A DNA stretch of 64,000 nucleotides from Nonomuraea thailandensis (GTDB lineage Bacteria > Actinomycetota > Actinomycetes > Streptosporangiales > Streptosporangiaceae). Shown piece after piece: positions 1 through 8,646 of this stretch. The notes under the pieces were generated by a model, which did not search any database, had not been told where the DNA came from, and saw nothing but the letters and a program-made list of their open reading frames with translations. Each line of letters starts with the position of its first letter. Within the stretch, counting starts at the first letter, position 1. The stretch covers positions 11,863,501 to 11,927,500 of the forward strand of contig NZ_JAMZEB010000002.1 in the NCBI RefSeq assembly GCF_024172165.1, read 5' to 3'. Made by a program: the position numbers and the translations under genes.

Positions 1-26
1 CATCTGAGAACGGGGGTTAAACGGAA

Positions 27-980
27 ATGTCGGAAATTCTCGTTCTCGTTGAGCACGCCGAAGGCGAGGTCAAGAAGGTCACGCTCGAGCTGCTGACCCT
101 GGCCCGCTCCCTCGGCACGCCCGCCGCTGTCTGGGCAGGCCCCGGCATCACGCCCGAGGCCAAGGCCCGCCTGGCCGAGTACGGCGCCGAGAAGATCTAC
201 GTCGCCGGCGCCGGCGACATCGTCGAGTACGTGGTCGCCCCCAAGGCCGAGCTGCTCGCCCAGCTCGTCGCCGGCAAGTCGCCCGCGGCGGTGCTGGTGG
301 CCGCCACGGCCGAGGGCAAGGAGATCGCGGGCCGCCTGGCCATCAAGACCGACTCGGGCGTCATCACCGACGCCGTCGGCCTGAGCGAGGGCTTCGTCGC
401 CGACCAGTCCATCTTCGGCGGCGGCGTCAACGTGCACTCCCGGGTGCGCAAGGGCACGCCCATCGTCGCCGTACGCCCCAACTCCACCGCCCCCGTCGCC
501 GCCGCCGGCGCCGGGACGGAGGAGGAGGTCGCGGTCACCCTCTCCGACGCCGCCAAGGCCGCCCGCGTGGTCGAGCGGGTCAAGCAGGAGAAGGGCGCCC
601 GGCCGGAGCTGACGGAGGCCGCCATCGTCGTCTCCGGCGGCCGCGGCGTCGGCTCGGCCGAGAACTTCTCGGTCATCGAGGGCCTCGCCGACGCCCTCGG
701 CGCCGCGGTGGGCGCCTCCCGCGCCGCCACGGACGCCGGCTGGTACCCGCACCAGTTCCAGGTGGGCCAGACGGGCAAGACGGTGTCGCCGCAGCTGTAC
801 ATCGCGGCCGGGATCTCGGGCGCCATCCAGCACCGGGCCGGCATGCAGACGGCGAAGACGATCGTGGCCATCAACAAGGACCCTGAGGCCCCGATCTTCG
901 AGCTGGCGGACTACGGCGTGGTGGGCGACCTCCACCAGATCGTGCCCCAGCTCACCGAGGAGGTCACGAAGCGCAAGTAG
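27..980 (+). CDS. etfA: Electron transfer flavoprotein alpha subunit
   Basis: The 317-residue product is the FAD-carrying alpha subunit of the soluble electron transfer flavoprotein, which with EtfB takes electrons from acyl-CoA and other dehydrogenases and passes them to ETF-quinone oxidoreductase. The N-terminal half is the nucleotide-binding-like ETF domain. The C-terminal half (about residues 200-315) carries the FAD-binding segment, with GGRGVGS, then GWYPHQFQVGQTGKTVSPQLYIA, shown here only in part as VGQTGKTVSPQLYIA, and the IVAINKDPEAPIF block. Length is normal for the family. The partner etfB would be expected just upstream of the window, as in other actinobacteria. The start is the first ATG after an A/G-rich stretch. 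Identification is secure; the electron partners are unknown. Confidence 0.96.
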   Translation: MSEILVLVEHAEGEVKKVTLELLTLARSLGTPAAVWAGPGITPEAKARLAEYGAEKIYVAGAGDIVEYVVAPKAELLAQLVAGKSPAAVLVAATAEGKEIAGRLAIKTDSGVITDAVGLSEGFVADQSIFGGGVNVHSRVRKGTPIVAVRPNSTAPVAAAGAGTEEEVAVTLSDAAKAARVVERVKQEKGARPELTEAAIVVSGGRGVGSAENFSVIEGLADALGAAVGASRAATDAGWYPHQFQVGQTGKTVSPQLYIAAGISGAIQHRAGMQTAKTIVAINKDPEAPIFELADYGVVGDLHQIVPQLTEEVTKRK

Positions 981-1330
981 AGGTGTTCCCGGGGGAAGCG
1001 CGGTCTTCCCGCCTCGGCGCTACGCGCATGGGGCTCAGGCCGTGACATCGGGGGGCGCGGCCCCCCGAACCCCCGGCTCTACAAGCGCGGTCCTCCCGAT
1101 GGGGCGCTTCGCGCCATGCGGTCCGGGCTGTGACATCGGGGGGCGCGGCCCCCCGAACCCCCGCTCAGAAGCCGCTGCGCCGCTGCGTGGGCCGACGGGG
1201 CCGCAGACACCGGGTCACCCTGGCTGCGAGCGATCCGCGACGAGATCAGGGATCGCAGCCGAGAAGCTGATCGCTGCTCTGCCGCCCGCCCGACGACCGA
1301 CATCAGGGCCAGTCCGTCATACGCGCTCGC
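981..1330. repeat. Duplicated GC-rich hairpin unit downstream of etfA
   Basis: This 350-base stretch has no credible gene. It holds two copies of an about 87-base unit (about 996-1080 and 1083-1168). The best conserved part is a 33-base block, identical in both (1043-1075 and 1131-1163), starting TGACATC and containing a stem CGGGGGG/CCCCCCG around CGCGG. Each copy can form a 7-bp hairpin, so the pair may terminate etfA transcription. Similar GC-rich inverted repeats are common between genes in Streptosporangiales and streptomycetes (general knowledge). The rest, about 1170-1330, shows nothing recognisable. Confidence 0.6.
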
Positions 1331-2503
1331 TCACTCGGCTGACTCGTCCCGGACGGCGAAATCGTCGTAGGACCGAGGACGGACGGGTGGAAGCGATCGC
1401 AGCCGTGCTGGTTCGATCAAGGAGGGCTCGAAGCCGTCAGGCCAGACGGTGCTCTCATCGAAGACCACCCGCTTCAGGGAGGCGTCGGTCAGTACGGCTC
1501 CGCTCAGAGCGGCTCCGCGGAGATCGCTGTAATCGAGGCGGGCGCCACGCAGGTTGGCGTTGCGCAGGTCGGCTTTGCTCAGATCGGTGGCGCGCATGTC
1601 GGCACCCTCGGCGATGATGCCCGTCAGGACGGCGTCACGTAAATCGGCCTGATAGAGGACCGCGTCGGCCAGGATCGCACCGGCCAGCCGTACTCCCGAC
1701 AGATCCGCACGGGTCAGATCGATGCCGACGAGGGAGGATTCGGTCAGATCGCTGAAGTGGAGATCCACATCGTGAAGCCGGGCGGAGGCGAGGTTGGTCT
1801 TGGGCAGGACCACCCGGTCCAGAGCGAGCACCTGGCCCCTCACCGATGGGCGACGGCCAAGGACGGTGAGTGCCGCGTGGATGTCGGGAGCTCGTAGGGC
1901 GAGGTTGACCGGATCGCCGGAGGCCGCGGCCGTGCGCCGGGCGTCGTGGGCGGTCCTGTGAGGGGCGCGGGTGCGGGTGCCGATGAACGCGGTGAGGATC
2001 TCACCGATGGTGCGGCGGTCGGCGGTGGAGGACCGTGCGATGCGTTCCAATGCGTAGATGCCGCCGAGCCGGACGTCCACGCTGGGGTCGCCCAGGTGGG
2101 CGATCGCGGTGGCGAACGATTCGGTGGCCTGTCCATAGCGGTTGAGCTGGAGCTGGCGCCAGGTGAGGTAGGCGCCGATCAGCAGCACCAGACCTCCGAC
2201 TCCCTGAAGCAGGCCTGTACGGACGTTGTTCACGGCGGCCGCGTAGTCCGCCGGCGGCTGCGCCGATCCCAGATCCCAGGCGAGCAGGTGGCGAGGGAGG
2301 AGGATGGCGCAGGCCAAGGCGGCAACGCCCAGGAGTGCGGTAAGGATGAAGGGAGCCGAGATCCGGTGGCGCCAGGACGCACCAACGCGGGCGATCTTGT
2401 CCGTTCGGACGGGGTGGCGCGGGAGCGGGGGCGTGCGGTCTTCGATGCGCGTCATGGCCTCACCGAGGGTCGGGCTAGGAGGGTACGCCGGTCGGGGCTT
2501 CAC
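1331..2503 (-). CDS. Pentapeptide-repeat membrane protein
   Basis: The 390-residue protein has two predicted transmembrane helices in its N-terminal part (roughly residues 50-70, FILTALLGVAALACAILL, and 98-115, GLLQGVGGLVLLIGAYL). A conserved-looking linker follows (QATESFATAIAHLGDPSVDVRLGG, shown in part as FATAIAHLGDPSVDVRLGG), then about 100 residues of A(D/N)LxX pentapeptide repeats such as ADLSG, ADLRD, ADLRN, ANLRG. Pentapeptide repeats fold as a right-handed beta-helix. This membrane-anchored form with the LGDPSVDVRLGGIYALERIA segment is widespread in actinobacteria and has no assigned function. The GTG at the given start has a GAGGAA only about two bases upstream; an ATG at 2455 (MTRIED) is an equally good start. 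Confidence 0.85.
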   Translation of the reverse strand: MKPRPAYPPSPTLGEAMTRIEDRTPPLPRHPVRTDKIARVGASWRHRISAPFILTALLGVAALACAILLPRHLLAWDLGSAQPPADYAAAVNNVRTGLLQGVGGLVLLIGAYLTWRQLQLNRYGQATESFATAIAHLGDPSVDVRLGGIYALERIARSSTADRRTIGEILTAFIGTRTRAPHRTAHDARRTAAASGDPVNLALRAPDIHAALTVLGRRPSVRGQVLALDRVVLPKTNLASARLHDVDLHFSDLTESSLVGIDLTRADLSGVRLAGAILADAVLYQADLRDAVLTGIIAEGADMRATDLSKADLRNANLRGARLDYSDLRGAALSGAVLTDASLKRVVFDESTVWPDGFEPSLIEPARLRSLPPVRPRSYDDFAVRDESAE

Positions 2504-2690
2504 TTCCTCGCGGATGCAGCGCGCTCAATCTAGATCCTCTCGGCCCCGGCGGCGTACTGGTGACCGGTGGCAGTCACCACCGCGCCGGCGATCCAGATCA
2601 CCAGCGAACGCCGTTCGAGCGATCTCGCCGTCCGTCCTCGAACGCGGACTCGCGGTCCCCATACGGGCGATCTCGTGAGAACGCGGCACC

Positions 2691-3119
2691 TCACCCGATG
2701 AACTGGTGATCGCTGAGGACCCGGCCGTCGCCGTCCAGCACCAGGACGTCCAGCCCACCGCCGACGGTCTCACCCGTACGCACCGACACCATCGACCACC
2801 GCACCCCGACCACCCGCGGCAGCAGCGCGACCGCCTCTCCGGCCGTCTCGAAGACATGCTCGCCCGGCTCCACGAACATCTCGTAGGCGCGCGTCACCCG
2901 CGCGTCCAGGGCATCGTGGCCGCGGACCTCCAGCGGCGGGACGGGGAAGGCGATGGCCGCGGCGGCGTCGCGGATCGCCTCGGGCGGGTCGGTCAGGATG
3001 TGGACGGCGTCCTTCGCCCACAACTCGCGGATGAGGGCGCTGCGCGTCGCCGGGTCGGGCTCGTTCCACTGGGCGACGTAACGGCCGGCCCACTGCTGCA
3101 CGTCGAAGGTGTTGCTCAT
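2691..3119 (-). CDS. SnoaL-like / NTF2-fold small protein
   Basis: The 142-residue protein looks like a nuclear transport factor 2 (SnoaL-like) fold: an early WAGRYVAQWNEPD helix, LIRELWAKDAVHI, then alternating strands ending in DGDGRVLSDHQFIG. This fold serves as small enzymes (isomerases, cyclases, hydrolases) or as ligand-binding proteins, and no catalytic residue can be assigned from sequence alone. It is divergent from an XRE regulator (start 3206), with about 86 bases between them. That suggests the regulator controls it. Fold assignment is fairly sure; function is unknown. Confidence 0.7.
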   Translation of the reverse strand: MSNTFDVQQWAGRYVAQWNEPDPATRSALIRELWAKDAVHILTDPPEAIRDAAAAIAFPVPPLEVRGHDALDARVTRAYEMFVEPGEHVFETAGEAVALLPRVVGVRWSMVSVRTGETVGGGLDVLVLDGDGRVLSDHQFIG

Positions 3120-3205
3120 GTCCGGCAGTCTGCGGTCAGGGCAGGCGGTCCCGCGATTCCCCGCAGGGAATGGCGCAGCGGCGGGGTTGCAGTATGAATG
3201 GGGGC

Positions 3206-4006
3206 ATGACGGTGTCGACGAAGCCTGATCGGTTCGCCCGCGAGCTGCGGCGATGGCGGACGCGGCGCCGCTTCAGCCAGCTCGATCTGGCGATCAGGGC
3301 GGACACCACTCAGCGCCACCTGAGCTTCCTCGAACAGGGGCGGTCCCGGCCGGGGCGGGCCATGGTGGTGCGGCTGGCGGAATCGCTGGATCTGTCGCTG
3401 CGGGAGCGGAACGGGCTGCTGCTCGCTGCCGGGTTCGCCCCTGTCTATGCCGAGTCGGGGCTGGACGCGCCTGAGCTCGGTCCGGTGCGGGAAGCGCTGG
3501 AACGGATCCTCGAAGGGCATCTGCCGTATCCGGCGGTCGTGGTCCGGCCGTACGGGGAGCTCGTGGCCGCCAACGCGGCGTTCGGGATGGTGCTGGGGGA
3601 GGGGGTCGCGCCCGCGCTGCTGGAGCCGCCGGTCAACGTGCTTCGCCTCGCCCTGCATCCCGATGGGATGGCCCGCAGGGTCGGGAACCTGGCCGAGTGG
3701 GGGCGGCACATCACCGGGAGCCTGCGGGAGCAGGCGCTGCGCAGCCCCGATCCGGGGCTCGACGAGTTCATCGCCGAGCTGGACGGGTACCTGCCGGAGC
3801 CGGATGCGCCGGCCGAACATCTCGGCTTCGCCGTGCCGCTGCGGTTGCGGGCGCCGGAGGGGGAGTTGCGGCTGATCACCACGTTGACGTCGTTCGCGAC
3901 CGCCGTCGACGTCACGCTGTCCGAGCTGCGGCTCGAAGCGTTCCTGCCCGCCGACGAGGCCACGGCGAAGATCCTCAGGCAGCGCGCCGCCACTTCGGGC
4001 GGGTGA
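3206..4006 (+). CDS. XRE-family regulator with MmyB-like ligand-binding domain
   Basis: The 266-residue protein starts MTVSTKPDRFARELRRWRTRRRFSQLDLA. An N-terminal Xre helix-turn-helix (about residues 10-70, SQLDLAIRADTTQRHLSFLEQGRS) is followed by a C-terminal PAS-like MmyB domain, which in this family is thought to bind a small hydrophobic ligand. A longer reading frame begins at 3170, but the ATG at 3206 gives the usual N-terminus. It is divergent from the SnoaL-like gene and convergent with a second, unrelated-in-detail regulator of the same architecture at 4140-4982. Expected role: ligand-responsive control of its own gene and its divergent neighbour (inference). Confidence 0.85.
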   Translation: MTVSTKPDRFARELRRWRTRRRFSQLDLAIRADTTQRHLSFLEQGRSRPGRAMVVRLAESLDLSLRERNGLLLAAGFAPVYAESGLDAPELGPVREALERILEGHLPYPAVVVRPYGELVAANAAFGMVLGEGVAPALLEPPVNVLRLALHPDGMARRVGNLAEWGRHITGSLREQALRSPDPGLDEFIAELDGYLPEPDAPAEHLGFAVPLRLRAPEGELRLITTLTSFATAVDVTLSELRLEAFLPADEATAKILRQRAATSGG

Positions 4007-4139
4007 AGGGGCGGTACTCGGACGGTGCGGTGTCAGGCCTCGCGGGCGGCTCAGGACCGGTCTCGATCCGCGCCTCGGGCACGCCCAGCAGGTGCCTGCC
4101 TTCGTTCGTCCCGGCAGCCCGGTGATCGGGTCAGACGGG

Positions 4140-4982
4140 TCAGGACGAGGGGGCGGGGGCCGTCCAGCTCGTCAGGAGGCGCAGGGCGTCGGCGGTCGGG
4201 GAGCCTGGCTCGACGTTGTAGACGCACAACGTCTGGTCGGGGTCGCCGGGAGGCTGGAGCGACTCGTAGGAGAAGTGCAGCTCACCGACGAGCGGATGGT
4301 GGTAGTGCTTGGCGCCGTGCGTGCGGCGCAGCACGCGGTGGTCGTTCCACCAGGTGCCGAACTCGGGCGAGCGCAGGGTGAGCTCGCCGACTAGGTCGGC
4401 GAGGCGGCGGTCGCGGGGATGGCGGCCGGCTTCGAGGCGGAGCATGGCGACGGTCTCGGCGGCGATGCGCTCCCAGTCGCCGGTACGGGTGCGGGCCTCG
4501 GGGTCGAGCAGGTAGTACCGGGCCAGGTTGCGCTGCGTCGCGGGCAGGGCGTCGAAGTCGGTCAGCACCTCGCGGGCCAGGCGGTTGGCGGCCAGGACGT
4601 CGGTGCGGCGGCCGAGGATGAAGGCGGGCACGTGGTCGAGGGCCTGCAGCATCAGGTGCAGGCCCGGTCTGACCCGCTGCGGGCTGATGGGGGCGTGGCG
4701 GGCGGGCCGGGTCAGCAGGTTCGTGAGGTGCTCGCGCTCGGCGGGGTCGAGCTGGAGCGCCCGGGCGAGCGCCTCGGTGACCTCGGGCGAGGGGTTGCCG
4801 GCGCGGCCCTGCTCCAGCCGCGTGTAGTACTCGGTGCTGACCCCGGCCAGCCTGGCCACCTCGTCGCGGCGCAGGCCGGGCACGCGGCGGGGGCGGTCGT
4901 CGGCGGGCAGCCCCGTGCGGTCCGGCGTGATCCGGGCGCGGCGGGTGCGCAGGAAGTCGGCGAGCTCGCGGCTGCGGTCCAT
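4140..4982 (-). CDS. XRE-family regulator with MmyB-like ligand-binding domain
   Basis: The 280-residue protein has an Xre helix-turn-helix (about residues 5-75, RRVPGLRRDEVARLAGVS, then YYTRLEQGR) followed by a MmyB-like domain (DVLAANRLAREVLTDF, ARYYLLDPEAR, GTWWNDHRV, KHYHHPLVGELHFSYESL). This is the classical actinomycete MmyB-like form. Such genes commonly lie divergent from a short-chain dehydrogenase gene (established for the family), and that is the arrangement here, with the SDR starting at 5165. The 182-base gap should hold the shared operator. Candidate elements there are two TACCTG repeats at 5039 and 5054 and a small CCTG-GT-CAGG dyad at 5060-5069. Confidence 0.9.
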   Translation of the reverse strand: MDRSRELADFLRTRRARITPDRTGLPADDRPRRVPGLRRDEVARLAGVSTEYYTRLEQGRAGNPSPEVTEALARALQLDPAEREHLTNLLTRPARHAPISPQRVRPGLHLMLQALDHVPAFILGRRTDVLAANRLAREVLTDFDALPATQRNLARYYLLDPEARTRTGDWERIAAETVAMLRLEAGRHPRDRRLADLVGELTLRSPEFGTWWNDHRVLRRTHGAKHYHHPLVGELHFSYESLQPPGDPDQTLCVYNVEPGSPTADALRLLTSWTAPAPSS

Positions 4983-5164
4983 GCCTCCAGTGTGACCCCG
5001 CCCGCGGACCGGCGGGGTCGCCGGGGTGGCCCTGCCAGTACCTGTCTCGCGGTTACCTGCCTGGTCAGGGCCGTGTCGGACACCCCACGAGGGGGGTCGT
5101 GGCTGGTGTGCTGTTGGAGGAGCGCGGCGACCGGCCGCGCGGGACGTCGAAGGGCGTGGACACC

Positions 5165-5926
5165 ATGAACACCTCTCTTTCCGGACGCGTGGCCGTCGTC
5201 ACCGGTGCCTCCAGCGGGATCGGCGAGGCCACGGCCGAGCACCTGGCCGGGCTGGGCGCGCGGGTGGCCGTGCTGGCGCGGCGCGCGGAGCGGCTGGACG
5301 ACCTCGTCGCCCGCATCGAGCGGGCCGGGGGCCGGGCGCTGGCGCTGGCGGCCGACGTCACCGACGCGGCGGCGGTACGGGCCGCCGCCGACCGGGTGGC
5401 GGCCGAGCTGGGCGGCGCCGACCTGCTGTTCAACAATGCGGGCGTGATGCTGCCCGCCCCGGTCGAGGAGCTGGCCGCCGATCAGTGGCAGCGCCAGATC
5501 GACCTGAACGTCACGGGCCTGATGAACGCGATCGGCGCGTTCGTCCCGCAGCTCGTCGCGGCGGCCGGCGAGCGCGGCGTGGCCGACCTGATCAACACCT
5601 CGTCGATCGCGGCGCAGAACATCTTCCCGAACTTCGCCGTCTACTCCGGGACCAAGGCGTTCGTCACGCACCTGTCGCGGCACCTGCGGGCCGAGCTGGG
5701 CGCCAAGAACGTGCGGGTCTCGGCGATCGAGCCGGGCATCGTCGGCACCGAGCTGCAGGGCCACGTCACCGACGAGGGCGCGCGGGCCTGGCTGGAGGGC
5801 TCCAAGCAGGAGATGGAGTGGCTCACGCCCGAGGACGTCGCGCGGACGATCGGGTTCCTGGCCTGCCTGCCGCCGCGGGCGAACCTCCAGCAGGTCACCA
5901 TCATGCCCACCGGGCAGCCGAGCTGA
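5165..5926 (+). CDS. Short-chain dehydrogenase/reductase
   Basis: The 253-residue protein is a classical SDR. It has the cofactor motif GASSGIG at residues 14-20, NNAG near 93, the catalytic serine in INTSSIAAQN, and YSGTK (YxxxK) near 160. The ending resembles the NADP-dependent 3-hydroxy acid dehydrogenase/serine dehydrogenase branch (YdfG-like), which oxidises or reduces small hydroxy acids, aldehydes or ketones. The ATG at 5165 is chosen over an upstream frame start at 5099 because it gives the normal SDR N-terminus. It is probably controlled by the divergent MmyB-like regulator. The substrate cannot be told from sequence. Confidence 0.9.
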   Translation: MNTSLSGRVAVVTGASSGIGEATAEHLAGLGARVAVLARRAERLDDLVARIERAGGRALALAADVTDAAAVRAAADRVAAELGGADLLFNNAGVMLPAPVEELAADQWQRQIDLNVTGLMNAIGAFVPQLVAAAGERGVADLINTSSIAAQNIFPNFAVYSGTKAFVTHLSRHLRAELGAKNVRVSAIEPGIVGTELQGHVTDEGARAWLEGSKQEMEWLTPEDVARTIGFLACLPPRANLQQVTIMPTGQPS

Positions 5927-5994
5927 CGATGAGTTCCGTCCGCCGGGCAGGTCATCATCGGTACAGACGTCCGGCGACCGATGGGAGCACGATC

Positions 5995-6612
5995 ATGAAG
6001 ATCACCTTGGCCACGTTCCTGACCCTGGACGGCGTCATGCAGGGGCCGGGGACGCCCACCGAGGATCCCAGCGGCGGCTTCGAGCACGGCGGCTGGCAGT
6101 TCCCCTACGCCGACGAGGAGCTGGAGACCTACACCGAGCGGTGGTTCGCCGAGGCGGACGCGTTCCTGCTGGGCCGCAGGACGTACGAGATCTTCGCGGC
6201 GCACTGGCCGGCCGTCACCGGCGCGGACGACGTGGTCGCGCACAGCCTGAACACCCTGCCGAAGTACGTCGTCTCGACGACGCTGGACGAGGCGGCGTGG
6301 CACAACACGACGATCATCAGGTCCGACGTGCTGAAGGAGGTCGCGGAGCTGAGGGCGCGTCCCGGCCGCGAGCTGCAGATCCACGGCAGCGGCGCCCTCG
6401 CCGGGACACTGCTGGACCACGGGATGATCGACGAGCTGCGGTTGTGGACGTACCCGGTCGTCCTGGGCAGTGGCCGACGGCTGTTCGAGCCGGGGCGGAC
6501 GCCGGTGGCGATGGGCCTGGCCGAGTCCAGGACGACCGGGAGCGGCTGCGTGCTGAGCGTCTACCGGCCGGCGGGCAGGCCCACGTACGGCGACTTCACC
6601 CAGCAGGGCTAG
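5995..6612 (+). CDS. Dihydrofolate reductase-like (RibD C-terminal domain) protein
   Basis: The 205-residue protein begins MKITLATFLTLDGVMQGPG and shows the RibD-C/DHFR-like pattern: SLDG-like TLDGVM, DAFLLGRRTYEIFAAHWP, LNTLPKYVVSTTL, LQIHGSGALAGTLL and VVLGSGRRLF. These NAD(P)H-dependent reductases are common accessory genes in actinobacteria, and their substrates are mostly unknown. It is not the folate-pathway enzyme DHFR itself. The ATG at 5995 has GGGAGC about 8 bases upstream. It lies 68 bases after the SDR gene on the same strand and may be co-transcribed with it. Confidence 0.88.
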   Translation: MKITLATFLTLDGVMQGPGTPTEDPSGGFEHGGWQFPYADEELETYTERWFAEADAFLLGRRTYEIFAAHWPAVTGADDVVAHSLNTLPKYVVSTTLDEAAWHNTTIIRSDVLKEVAELRARPGRELQIHGSGALAGTLLDHGMIDELRLWTYPVVLGSGRRLFEPGRTPVAMGLAESRTTGSGCVLSVYRPAGRPTYGDFTQQG

Positions 6613-6633
6613 GCAGCGGCGGCGGGGAACGTC

Positions 6634-7131
6634 TCAGGAGAGCGCCGCCCTGAGGCGGGCGGCCAGTTCCTCGGCCTGCTCCCTGGTCCGGGGCAGCACG
6701 CCGTTCTCCGACATCAGCGCGTGGAACTGCTGCTCCTCGTACGGGATGCCGGGCGGCAGGGCGGCGACGTGCCAGTGCAGGTGCGCGTTGCCCTGCTGGC
6801 TGCCGAGGGAGAGCACGTACGTGCGCTCCGACGGCACCACCGACTCCACGGCCAGCGCCACCCTCCTGACCAAGCCCATGATCGCGTGGAAGTCGTGCTC
6901 GCCGAGGTCGCGCACGACGTGCTCGACGTGCCGTTTGGGGCTGACGAGCACGTAGCCGGGGACGGTGGGGTGGCGGGGCAGGAACGCCAGGTGCCGCTCG
7001 TCCTCGTAGACGATCTGCTCGTCGGCGTGGCCGGGGTCGCCGGCCACGATGGCGCAGATGAAGCAGGGGCGGGACTTCACGCGTTCCACGTAGGCGGCGA
7101 CGTCGAAGGGGACTTTCCGCTCAAGATCCAT
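6634..7131 (-). CDS. HIT-family nucleotide hydrolase/transferase
   Basis: The 165-residue protein has the histidine-triad signature GNAHLHWHVAALP, the HxHxH form of the catalytic loop, near residues 118-130, plus the family segments CFICAIVAG at the N-terminus and VPGYVLVSPKRHV. HIT proteins hydrolyse or transfer nucleoside phosphoramidates, adenylates or dinucleotides. The CxxC pair near the N-terminus may bind metal, as in many bacterial HIT proteins. It sits 12 bases downstream of the MFS gene on the same strand, so the two may share a transcript. The substrate is unknown. Confidence 0.88.
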   Translation of the reverse strand: MDLERKVPFDVAAYVERVKSRPCFICAIVAGDPGHADEQIVYEDERHLAFLPRHPTVPGYVLVSPKRHVEHVVRDLGEHDFHAIMGLVRRVALAVESVVPSERTYVLSLGSQQGNAHLHWHVAALPPGIPYEEQQFHALMSENGVLPRTREQAEELAARLRAALS

Positions 7132-7143
7132 CGCCTGATGATG

Positions 7144-8331
7144 TCAGGCGGCGGCCTCCACGGTCTCGCGTGCGGGCAGGGCGCCCGGCTCGGCCGGCTC
7201 CTGGCGCGGGAGCAGCCGTCCGGCCACCGCGATCAGCACGCCGAGCACGACGCCGATGCCGAGCGCCGTACGCAGCGAGGTCGCGTCCGACAGGAACCCG
7301 ATCACCACGGGACCGAGCAGCAGCCCGGCGTAGCCCATGGCGCCGGCCTGGGCGATCGCGGGCCCGGGGGCGTCGGTCGCGGTGCCCGCCAGCGACAGCG
7401 TGAGCGGCGAGATCGTCGCCACGCCGAGGCCGACGAAGAACATCGCGGACACCGCCACCAGCGCCGCCGGCGCGAGCAGCACGACCGCGAAGAACCCGGC
7501 CGTGGCCACCCCGGACACGGTCATCATCCCGCGCACCCCGAACCTGACGCGCAGCCGGTCACCCGTGAGCCGGGCGATCAGCATGCCCGCCTCGAAGACC
7601 GGGTAACCGAGCGCCGCCACGGCCTCGGGCGCGCCCAGCTCGTCGCGCATGTACAGGCCGTTCCAGTCGGCCACGGTGCCCTCGACCATGAACGCGAAGA
7701 ACATGATCGTGCCGAGCAGGTAGACGATCGGAGGCATGCGCCGGCGGCCCTGCCGCGCGTTCTCAGCCACCGGGGGCTCCGGCAGGTACGTGCGGCCGAG
7801 CAGCACCATGACCGGCAGCGAGACCAGGGCGATCAGCGCCACGTTCACGGTGAACGGCAGGCCGGCGGCGATCGCCAGGCTGCCCAGCCCGCCCGCCGAG
7901 ATGGCGCCCACGCACCAGCCGGCGTGCATGCCGTTCATCAGCGGGCGCCCGTACGCCTGCTCGACAGCGGAACCCTGGGCGTTCATGGCGACGTCCACGG
8001 TGCCGAAGGCCATGCCGAAGAGCGCCACGGCCACCATGAGCAGGGGAAGGTCGGGAGCCAGGGCCACGCCGAGGAGGCCGAGCGCCGTCAGGGGGCCGCC
8101 TGCCCGCAGGAGCGTCCGGCTGCCCACGCGCGCCATGACGCGCCGCATGGACTGCATGGTCACCAGAGCGCCCAGGCCCCACACCAGCAGGATCGTCCCG
8201 ACCATGGCCTCGGACAGGCCGAGTTTGTCGGTCAGGGCGGGGATGCGCACGGTCATCGTGCCCACCATCAGGCCGGCAAGGACAAAGGTGAGGACCGCCC
8301 CGTAACGGGCGCTCCTCAGCTCGCGGGTCAT
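7144..8331 (-). CDS. MFS transporter (YbjJ-like)
   Basis: The 395-residue protein has about 12 hydrophobic segments. The pattern GTVDVAMNAQGSAVEQ, followed by RPLMNGMHAGWCVGA, is typical of the YbjJ/fucose-permease-like branch of the major facilitator superfamily. It is an inner-membrane secondary transporter, most likely an exporter given the TetR gene just upstream on the same strand. The start ATG follows GAGGTAGCC. It overlaps (ATGA) the stop of a possible eight-codon leader MNLSEVAI at 8328-8354. The substrate is unknown. Confidence 0.88.
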   Translation of the reverse strand: MTRELRSARYGAVLTFVLAGLMVGTMTVRIPALTDKLGLSEAMVGTILLVWGLGALVTMQSMRRVMARVGSRTLLRAGGPLTALGLLGVALAPDLPLLMVAVALFGMAFGTVDVAMNAQGSAVEQAYGRPLMNGMHAGWCVGAISAGGLGSLAIAAGLPFTVNVALIALVSLPVMVLLGRTYLPEPPVAENARQGRRRMPPIVYLLGTIMFFAFMVEGTVADWNGLYMRDELGAPEAVAALGYPVFEAGMLIARLTGDRLRVRFGVRGMMTVSGVATAGFFAVVLLAPAALVAVSAMFFVGLGVATISPLTLSLAGTATDAPGPAIAQAGAMGYAGLLLGPVVIGFLSDATSLRTALGIGVVLGVLIAVAGRLLPRQEPAEPGALPARETVEAAA

Positions 8332-8646
8332 ATGGCTACCTCACTCAAGTTCATAATTTTCTGGATAAATCGGGCATGGTGGGCGGGTTGCGGGGGCGCG
8401 CACCGAGGGCCGCCGAACGCCGCTCTTCTGGCGCCTTCCGGGGGCGGGCGGCGCGCGTCAAGGGGCGGTTCCGTCCGGTCGGGAGGCCGGCGGCGAGGGC
8501 CTGCTCTGGTGCGGGGGTGGTGCCGTACCGGATGGGAGCGGCACGCGGGCACGCCGTGGGCCGCGGCCCGGATGCGGGCCGCGACGTCGAGGCAGGGTGA
8601 GAGGCGGGCCGGCCGGTGCGGCGGCCCGGGACGAAGGGGGCGGGAC
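8332..8646. other. 315-base gap between tetR and the MFS gene
   Basis: Both flanking genes are on the minus strand. The part next to the MFS start (8340-8375) is AT-rich for this genome and probably holds a minus-strand promoter plus the mini-frame MNLSEVAI (8328-8354), whose stop overlaps the MFS start. The remaining roughly 270 bases are very GC-rich. Open frames there have no protein-like composition. No second copy of the 24-bp TetR palindrome is visible; only a CCGTCCGG fragment occurs at 8471. Confidence 0.4.

Noticed and set aside
8471..8488. Second TetR operator before the MFS gene
   Set aside because: Only CCGTCCGG is shared with the 24-bp palindrome; the second arm is missing.
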